Under the pieces are notes generated by a model. It had not been told where the DNA came from, did not search any database, and was given only the letters and a program-made list of their open reading frames with translations. From contig NC_079487.1 in assembly GCF_020520425.1 (NCBI RefSeq), forward strand, positions 105,372,141 through 105,436,140: a stretch of 64,000 nt of DNA, read 5' to 3'. The stretch is from Spinacia oleracea. Taxonomy: Eukaryota; Streptophyta; Magnoliopsida; Caryophyllales; Amaranthaceae. The position numbers and the translations under genes are program-made. Position 1 is the stretch's first letter; every line of letters begins with the position of its first letter. This document shows positions 56,520 through 64,000 of this stretch, in pieces.

Positions 56520-57011
56520 TAGGGGTGTTAATGAGCCGAGCCTGCTCGTGAACTACTCGATGCTCAGCTCGACAAAGCTCGGTCAAAGCCCAGCTCGAGC
56601 AGGCTCGACTCGAGTTCGGATTCGGCTCGAGAACTTAACAAGCCAAGCCTGAGCTATCAATGGCTCGGCTCGAAAGCTCGTGAATAAGCTCGAGTTCTTT
56701 TTAATATATGTATTTTGTATAAAATAAGTTTTCTCATAAACTAACTTTAATAAATATTTGCTTTTAACGTATAAAACATGAAAAAATTGATAAACATGTT
56801 TTTAATTAAACATTTCATGATCAATCTCGAGCGAGCCTATCGAGCCTATCGAGCTTCGAGCAGATCTGAGTTTGATTTTCATAATTTAAGCTCGAGCCCG
56901 ATTTCCCAAGCTCGACGAGCTTCGAGCTCGAGCCGAGCCTGTGCTCACGAGTTTCGAGCTCAAACCGAGCCTATAAAGGCTCGGTCTTGGCTTGGCTCAT
57001 TAACACCCCTA
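56520..57011. mobile_element. hAT-like MITE with 8-bp target duplication
   Basis: Both ends begin TAGGGGTGTTAATGAGCC. An exact 8-bp duplication GATGTGCA flanks it (56512-56519 and 57012-57019). The 492-bp interior is rich in CGAGCTCGAG-type motifs and encodes nothing convincing. The 8-bp duplication and TAGGG ends indicate the hAT superfamily. Confidence 0.85.
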
Positions 57012-57084
57012 GATGTGCAAGCAGGGGCGCAACAGGGCACGCGAGCAGGGGAATCAGCAGCATGGCAGACCTGAGAGGGAGAGG

Positions 57085-60031
57085 TGTAATACCTCGTATT
57101 TTTCTATAATTATAAATATATTTTATTATATTTATAAAGAATTTCGTTGTATTTATAAAGCATTTTCATAAATTAATTCCATTTAATGAGAATTAAATGC
57201 ATTTTATTTTTAATTAATTTAATTATTAATTAACTACGAAAACCGTATTTTTATTAAATAGATTCAACAAATTTATTTAATCGGGATTTGTTGGGTCGTA
57301 TTTGGAAAATGAATTTAATTTAATTAAAGCCCAGTTGATTTGCCATGATCAAACCCAACAATGCTTGCAAGGAGTAAACTTAATTGAGCCCGGTAATAAG
57401 CCCAACTTAAACTACCATAACCTAGCCCACATAGGAGAGAAAAACTATAAATAGACCATCTCATTAAACCCTCACAAAAATTTCAGCACTCCCTCTCTCT
57501 CCTCTCTTTCTCCCTCCTTGCGTCACCCCCACACTCTCTCCTTCGTCCGATCCCTTTGCTTGCAGCCCAAGGCACGAGCTGTGCCCAGCCCCGTGCACGC
57601 CAGCCCTCGCCCAGCCTTGCTTGCCTCGCAGCCGCAGCGTAGCACACGAGTGCCTGCGTGCTTTGTGGCCTTGCGCCCTTGCTGCACTCTCTCTTTGCCT
57701 TGTCTGCTGCTGTGTGTGTCGCGTGTGCCTCGCCCCGCCCCGCAGCCCTCGTCCCTCGTCGCCCCTTTGCGCGTGCTGCGTGTTGCGGTGCGTGCTGTGT
57801 TGTTGTGTTGTCGTTGTTGTTGCGTTGTTTGTTCGACGCACACACACAAACAATTAATTGTTGTGTGTGTGTGTTGTTGATTTGGGATAATCAAAATTAT
57901 ATTTTCAAAAACATTAATTTTCAGTTTTAAATTGTTTTAATTGTTATGATTATTTAATTATTTGAGTTATTTAAATTGATTAGAACGGTTATGAACACCG
58001 TATTGGTTTATTGTCGTATTTAAATTAAAGGGATTGGTTTTGATGATTGAAATTATTATTTCCAGATTTAACGAGTTCATAAAGTGTCGATTTTTGAAGT
58101 CAAAACGTGTTTTTATAATAAACTATTGTTAGGGTTGTAATTCCAATCGATTAAGCGATTGATTCACATAATTTAATGACAATTTAAATTATGGGAATCA
58201 ACTTAAATTTTCAGATTGTTTATAAGCCTTAAAAATTTAGTTTTTAATGGTTTTAAAGCTAAAAAGTCAATGTTTTTATGTTAGGACTTGAGTTGACTAT
58301 TTGAGACTATTAAATTAACGATTAACGATTGATTTCTAATTAAACTAAGAGTTTTAGAATCTTAAATAGTTGCTGGAAATTTAGTAAACATGGATAATAA
58401 TTTAGTTCTCCTTTTGTGTTTATAGGTGTTGATTTATAGTGAGTCGTGATTCCCACAGTGGCCCCCGTACTTAGGTATTCCAGGCACGTACAAGACTAGG
58501 GTGACCACCCATCCCTTGAGAACTTTGTGAAGTGTATTGAACGCGAATCATGTGAACTTATATGTTATTATGAATTCATGTTTGGTGATTGGGAATGAAT
58601 ATGTTATTGTGAATTCATGTTTGATATTGGGAACGTGCATGTGATTATTATTATTGAATCTATGTGAACGAGCATGTTAATTATGAATTGAATTATGCTT
58701 TATAGATTCTATTGAACTATCATGTTATGGACTTTTATAATCTTTGAATTATATCAAGCATGTTGTTCAAGTTGGTTTGCATGTATGAGTAGTGCACATG
58801 CAAGTTGTTATTATTATTATGCTATAGTACAGGATGTCTAGCATATATATTGAGCCTGTCGAATATTGCCGGAGAGCAATATATATTCTACCAAGGGGTA
58901 AAATATGTTAGAGAGTCTATGTGAATTGAATTAAGGACAATTCGTGCTAAGGGCACACCCCGCTTGTTAATAGGCAATGTCGGGTTATCTCAAACAGTGT
59001 TTTTGAGAAGGTTCAAATGGGAGTAATTTCACTTGAGTCTATGTCTGATCACAAGTCCTAAAGGATTAAAAATGAAGTGTCATTGTTGAATTGTTTAATT
59101 GTATGTATGATGTGTCTTGTGTAGAGTCTTGAGTCGCCTTGAACATAACATATTAATTAACGTAAAGTGCAACCCGAAAGAGCTTCAAAACTCTTGGAAC
59201 GTATATACCTTGAGTATGAACAATGGGGGGAGTCTTGCCAGAAAACTTGTACTCCTTGAATGATACAAGACGTTGTTTCATTCTTCTTTTATGCCATTGT
59301 GCATTGGAATTCCTGTCGGTATGGCCCGACTGTCGGTAGTAGCCCGACTTATTATTTTGGTGTTTGGTTGGCTCCCATCACCCTTTTCTTTCTTTTTGAG
59401 GATACTTTACTTTACCCGTTTGAAGCTACTTTTTATTAAACTGTGAGTCAAGAGTCGTGTCAAGTGTCAAGTCTTGTCTCCATGTTTATTTATTTATTAT
59501 ATGGCGTTTGCATGTGGATTATTTAAATTGTCGAGTGAAGCATGTTAGGATATAATGTTATTCTAGCTTGTTCGTACTCAGCTTTCGCTGACTTCGTGCT
59601 TCATGTGTTCTTGTCATGGCCTTTGCCTTAATGACTCTATGATGATCCATCATTTACATTTGCGTTGTTGGGGAGTATAAGCAGGTCTGTAGAGATAACT
59701 TGCGGGAGAAGTTATCATGGGATTCGTGTGGAGAGTTTAATCTTCCGTATTTTATAAACTCTACTTTTATTTATAGTCACGACTAATACTATTGCTACTA
59801 TTTATAGTTAATGGATTTTCAAATGATTTAATACTTTGGGCCTTAGTGGTTCCAACCCGTTTTAATAACCATTAACTATTTATTTAATATGTTTTGAAAG
59901 TTAGTTAATTCCACTGCGTAATTCTGGTAAATAGCCTTAGCCGTTATCACGGTGGCGGTAATATCTTGGTAATTCCTGTGTTTTAAGTCGGAAAATATTT
60001 TATAAAAAGCAAGGAATTATTAGGATGTTAC
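57085..60031 (+). mobile_element. solo LTR, about 2.95 kb, Ty3/gypsy (Tekay-like?)
   Basis: Starts TGTAATACCTCG and ends AGGATGTTACA, with 5-bp duplication AGAGG on both sides (57080-57084 and 60032-60036). A TATAAATA box lies at 57446-57453, followed by a CT-rich and then a strikingly GC-rich leader (57490-57850). No internal region, primer site or polyprotein is present, so it is read as a solo LTR left by recombination. The very long LTR with TGTAA...TTACA ends is reminiscent of Tekay/Del chromoviruses; this lineage call is a guess. Confidence 0.75.
57446..57453 (+). promoter_or_regulatory. TATA box in the solo LTR
   Basis: TATAAATAGACC about 360 bp into the LTR, followed by CTCATTAAACCCTCACAAAA and a CT-rich leader. 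It is a plausible U3/R promoter that could read rightward. Confidence 0.5.
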
Positions 60032-60595
60032 AAGAGGGGCAACGCTGGGGCGTCGAGGGAGCAACATGCAGCAGCAGTGAGGGCACGCGTGAGGTGCGTT
60101 GCTCGGGATGGGCGCACGAAAGGGAAGAGAAGAGAGGGAGGGGGTGCCGTGAAGAAGAAGAGAGAGGATAGACAATTTGATGGTTTGTAAAATATAAGGA
60201 TATTTGTGAGGTATCAAGGGGTTATTTATAGGATTCATATCCCTTGATATGTTAGGTTTTAGGAAACTCATTTTGGGCTTCATTAAATCAAAGTTGGGCT
60301 TGCTTTAGTTTTTTTGGGCTAGAATTGAATAGGCTATTGAATTATTCACTCGAGCTCCTTATAAAAATTGGATTAGGCTTTAGAATAATTCAAATCGTTT
60401 TAATTTCAAAACCCAAATAAATTCTCAACTTGAAAATTAAATTCGCTACATAATTAATTAAAATAATACTTTTAATTAATAAAATACATTTAAATAACTT
60501 ATTTAAATGCGATTTAAATTCGTAAAATAATAAAAAAATGCTTTATAAATATAATAAAATATATTTATAATTACATAAAAATACGAGGTATTACA

Positions 60596-61041
60596 GGAGA
60601 GGGCGGCGACGGCTCGGTCGGGGCTGCTTCTGCCTTCTTGCCCCGTGCGGTCAAGGGAGAGGGAAAGAGAAAAGAGGGAGAGAAATTTGAGAGGAGAGAG
60701 GCAAAAGTGATTAGGGTTTCATTGTCCTTGAAGCTTGTTTTATTTATACTACCCCTTATTTGGGCCTCAAGTAAGGTTTAGGAATAAATTTACTCATTTT
60801 TCCATCCTTTCCTATTCTAATTTCTCAATCCTTTAAATTAAAGATATTTTCGTTTAAGGAAATATTATAAATCTTTTTTTTTAAAAATACATTTAATAAC
60901 TTTAATAAAATAATAAATGAACTTAAATTATCTTTTATTCTCTATATGAATTAATAATCATATAAATATTTTTTAAATTATTTATTAAATTATAAATATA
61001 TTAAAATTATAGTTATAAAAATAATAAAAATATGGGTAGTT
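60596..61041 (-). mobile_element. third, more diverged LTR fragment of the same family
   Basis: Directly behind the older LTR the minus strand again shows an LTR-like start (ACTACCCATATTTTTATTAT near 61040, compare TACCTCGTATTTTTATGTAA). AT-rich DNA with TATTTATAAT motifs, a TATAAATA at 60741-60748 and a CT-rich leader (60630-60700) follow. This repeats the order seen in the other two copies. The older LTR apparently inserted into it. Confidence 0.5.
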
Positions 61042-62280
61042 AAGAGTAAGTTGTGATCCTAGTAAGGATTAGAACTCACTGAATGAATATATTGATCCAG
61101 CTAGCTATTCCGATCATTTGATTTTAATGAATTAATTATTCTGTAATTAATTTGAACCTTGGTATTAGACAATGTATAGGGATAGTTTACTTTGAGCTGT
61201 ATTTTCTTAAACATCTTCCTAGCTGGCTATTTGGGTTGCCCCTAACATGGGCTAACTGCTTGACTTCTTGTCTATACCCGCCTATTAAACGGGTCGGGCT
61301 TGCCCGCGGGCTAACGCACCTAAAAATATTTTTGATTATTTTTACTAAATATAATTAATTTCCTTTATGTTTATGGTTAAATTTTAGTTTTTCTTAAGTT
61401 CATTCTAATTTTTTAAGTTCGGTCATCCTATAAAACAAAGTAAAAAATTAAAATCGTGGGATATTAATTCTTGTAAGAATGTGATAAAGAAACAAGTTAT
61501 TTGTCTTAAATAGATAATTAGTTAATAATCAAAGTGAAAGGGTTTACCCAATAAAAAGTCAAGAGTCCTATGTTTTTCTATTACGTACAACAAAAATATA
61601 AACGACTAACTAATTTTTTTTTTTTTAATAAACGGGTCGGGCGGGCTTTCCTTCGGCATTTATTATCTCGTCCATGTCCGCCCGTTAATATTATTTCCAA
61701 AAATTATTTTCCCCCACAATTCTTGTTAAAACACGCTATTTAAACGGGAGGGATATATCGGGGTTAGTGGGCCGAAAAAAAACAAAAATTAGGGATCTCT
61801 AGGCCGTTAAAAGACAAATTTTATCTGTAGATTTTCCTATTCTTTTTTGTTTTATTTGTTAACCTTTATTTTATAGTTAAAGACAATAAAACTATGTAGT
61901 ACAATGTTTGAGTGTAATAAGTTCCCTTATGATGGGATAAATTGTAATTGAGTTGTTGGAGTTTAGTTTTAGTACTGTGAACATAATTGAATCATATCGC
62001 CAATCGATAGGATCATTATACTACTAAATAAACTCAGGAAGACATAAGTACAACAATAAGATCAAATATTAACATTCATTGATTTGAAAACTCCAGACAA
62101 AGAAAGCCACGATGATACTTAATGAAAAAGAACAAAGCTTCTTAATAACTTAAGAAGCATTATTTAATTAAAAGTGGATAGGAAAACGAGCTTAATTATA
62201 TAAGGTAAGGTTACTTAATGAATAAGTAACCTAGGTAGCTATATATTAATTAAGCCGAATTTTAGTAAGTGTAGTTGGAA
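61042..62280. other. AT-rich intergenic DNA
   Basis: AAACGGGTCGGGC-type motifs at about 61288 and 61631 are probably eroded TIR-element pieces. The segment next to 62280 should contain the 3'UTR of the hevein-like gene. No other gene is seen. Confidence 0.45.
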
Positions 62281-62517
62281 TCAAGGAGCACCAACAACAA
62301 CCTTGCGAGTTTGAGGAACATCAGTAGATGGGTGAGCTTCCACCTGCTCCTCAGCACCACCACAATATGCCGGTCCACTGCCACAGAAGTTGAATCGGCT
62401 ACAACAAAGTCCTGCGGGGCAATGACCATTGTTACATGCACCTTGTTGTGCCATTGATGTTCCAACCAACAAGGTCATGATCACTATGATAATCACAAAG
62501 CTCTTAACCTTCATCAT
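62281..62517 (-). CDS. six-cysteine hevein-like antimicrobial peptide precursor
   Basis: A 78-aa, single-exon precursor. Residues 1-23 are a hydrophobic signal peptide ending TSMA. The mature core (about 24-54) carries six cysteines (C28, C33, C38, C39, C45, C52) and the chitin-binding signature with S40, F42, F44 and Y51 (SRFNFCGSGPAYC). The ~24-residue C-terminal tail is probably a propeptide that is removed. This matches the 6C-hevein family of Amaranthus and Chenopodium, which binds fungal chitin in the apoplast and inhibits hyphal growth. The first of two adjacent Met codons is taken as the start; either would work. A TATA box lies about 90 bp upstream. The gene appears intact. Confidence 0.93.
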   Translation of the reverse strand: MMKVKSFVIIIVIMTLLVGTSMAQQGACNNGHCPAGLCCSRFNFCGSGPAYCGGAEEQVEAHPSTDVPQTRKVVVGAP

Positions 62518-62604
62518 TTTTATTACAAATTAAAGCTCTTTCTTTTTAATTATTTATTGTTTTTGTTGTTGTTTTTGGTGTAAAATACTAACATAAGTGA
62601 AGGC

Positions 62605-62612
62605 TATTTATA
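62605..62612 (-). promoter_or_regulatory. TATA box of the hevein-like peptide gene
   Basis: Minus-strand TATAAATAGCC at 62602-62612, about 90 bp before the ATG. It gives a predicted start near 62575 and a short AT-rich 5'UTR. Confidence 0.7.
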
Positions 62613-64000
62613 GATAGATAGATCAATATAACGAGCGAGCTATAGCTTTACATTATGTCGATCGACTTTTCTTTTAATCTTCGGGTTGAAGGAGACACTT
62701 AGCTTTGAATTTTCTTTAATTTGCTTCTGGATCGTTCATATATTCGATCGTATAGTAATAATGGAGTATTTGTCGTTATTAATTAATTAGCTAGCTAGCT
62801 ACAAATTGTAATGTCTACATCATGATCATATGGATAATATATTAATATCCTACTTAGCTTAATTAGCCAGACCACCATGAATAATTGATCCTTTTAGACG
62901 TACGACTAGTCTATACTATACTACATGATGAATTATATTGATGATACTACTCTCACTCTCTAAGTCTGGCCGCCACACGTATTCAATTCTCATCTACTAA
63001 TATACTATTCACATCATCCCATGAGCATACATGGGTGTACGGGCATACGTGAGTGATAGAACCAAAAATTATACATAGGGTTCGATACTTAACATAGTAT
63101 AAAACTATAAAAGTAAAGGCGGTAAGATTTTAACTTTAGACCTCCGACAACTTCTAACTTTCAAGGTAATATTACCACTTGAGCTATATTATTGTTGACA
63201 TGGATTGAGGCTCATACCAAGTAATATTTGTAACTCCTACAATAATATAATACGGAGGGATCAAGTACTATTATTTGGTTTTAAGACGAGTAAATGAAGG
63301 ACACTAGAAGTTCCTAATTAAAATTTTGACAAAAGGTTCAGTTTAGTCCATGTTATTTCAAAAGGGTTAGTTTAATCCCTCGAATAGATGGAAAATGTAC
63401 GCTACAAGCTGCTAATTAATGCTCATCATCAATCTGAGGCCGAAATTGTGTGTAGTGTAAGTTTCTATGGCGGATAATTTCTCCATCCATTAGTCAAGAA
63501 GTCAATGCAGGCGGCTCAAGATCGATATTGATCATGTTAGGATATTTGTACTGATTATTCATTTATTGATATACAAATAATTAACATCGATCTAGATTTT
63601 TAACTTCAAATAAGACTCCTTAATAAACTGGAGTACATTTAAATGGGCTATCTAGTAGACTTAATAATACAAATACTCTTATACATCACTAGATCGATCA
63701 AGTCCTGTTTAGGGACGTGTATTTTAAAATAATTATTTTACCATATTCTTATACGAAGTAAAATATTTAGTTGAAATATCTTTTACCCTACATAGTTAAT
63801 TAATAATTAATAAAATATGTTCGTGCTACATATTTTATATGCTTGATTGCTAACTTGACCAAATTATTATGTAATATCTCTTATTTCAGTAATCTATGTA
63901 AAACAATATAATATTTTCTACCATAGATACAAAGTTTATAAATATTCTATATGATAAAACAAGAACAAATAAAGTAGAGACATTTTTTTAGGAAAAGAGG
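62613..64000. other. AT-rich intergenic DNA upstream of the hevein-like gene
   Basis: No gene found. A SINE-like tRNA-derived fragment lies at 63118-63192, and an unpaired Stowaway-type right end (ACGGAGGGA) at about 63252. Confidence 0.45.
63118..63192 (-). mobile_element. degenerate tRNA-derived SINE-like fragment
   Basis: On the minus strand TAGCTCAAGTGGTAATATTACC fits a Pol III A box, and GGTCTAAAGTTAAAATCTT a decayed B box, ending in TACCGCC. No tail or duplication could be fixed. Confidence 0.35.

Larger units (their letters stand above)
55530..60595 (-). mobile_element. older gypsy-type LTR, inverted, interrupted and truncated
   Basis: The minus-strand LTR start TGTAATACCTCGTATTTTTA is at 60595, with a TATAAATA at 60223-60230. 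The body continues to 60032, is interrupted by the younger LTR at 57085-60031, and resumes at 57084 down to about 55530. It has unmistakable matches to the younger LTR (GGTCACCCTAG.CTTGTACGT and CCTAAGTACGGGGGCCAC, about 55780-55835). A hAT-like element (56520-57011) interrupts it as well. Its 3' end is not resolved. No internal retroelement domain is present. Confidence 0.7.

Noticed and set aside
57460..57930. Several overlapping GC-rich open frames of 78-129 codons on both strands
   Set aside because: All overlap one another in the CT/GC-rich leader of the solo LTR. None shows a domain, and composition alone explains the lack of stops.

Overview
This is nuclear DNA from a dicot plant. Genes carry GT-AG introns, intergenic DNA is AT-rich, and plant transposable elements of almost every class are present. 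A precursor of a six-cysteine hevein-like antimicrobial peptide (62281-62517), of the type known from Amaranthus and Chenopodium, points to Caryophyllales and probably Amaranthaceae (spinach, beet or quinoa relatives). The species cannot be fixed from the sequence alone.

Five host genes are supported. (1) 1112-3271 (-): DEAD-box RNA helicase of the PRP28/RH21 type, with a single coding exon and a probable 5'UTR intron. (2) 10117-20393 (-): a 14-exon PDS5C-like cohesin cofactor of 897 aa, with N-terminal HEAT-type region and C-terminal Tudor domain. (3) 41328-44481 (+): an FLX-like 2 coiled-coil protein of 430 aa in five exons. (4) 45618-49904 (-): a BRCT-RING-PHD protein of 510 aa in seven exons, convergent with (3); this pair appears to match neighbouring Arabidopsis loci. 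(5) 62281-62517 (-): the hevein-like peptide precursor. I placed the exon junctions by hand, and reading phase closes at every junction.

Mobile DNA fills most of the rest. Its centrepiece is an 11.6-kb Ty3/gypsy element of the Tat type (25486-37095) with two identical 426-bp LTRs and a 5-bp target duplication. It has one uninterrupted 1917-codon gag-pol frame on the minus strand. A separate intron-containing gene runs antisense (26351-29785, +), with its own TATA box, a 1-nt frameshift, and a 46-bp minisatellite between the two units. Other elements are: a 1.6-kb Mutator-like element in intron 1 of the PDS5C gene (9-bp target duplication); two abutting small Helitrons (38.2-39.3 kb); a stack of three same-family LTRs with a hAT-like insertion (about 55.5-61.0 kb); two decayed LINEs (22.8-24.1 and 51.5-54.8 kb); a MULE remnant with GRF-finger and exonuclease-like fragments (50.3-51.5 kb); Stowaway-like MITEs; tRNA-derived SINEs; and a 1.46-kb TIR element filled with CTGAT-type satellite (6.6-8.1 kb).

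The host genes do not form a pathway. They cover splicing, sister-chromatid cohesion, a coiled-coil scaffold, a probable ubiquitin ligase and defence. The most unusual content is the antisense spliced gene inside the apparently recent retrotransposon, together with the nested and inverted insertions.
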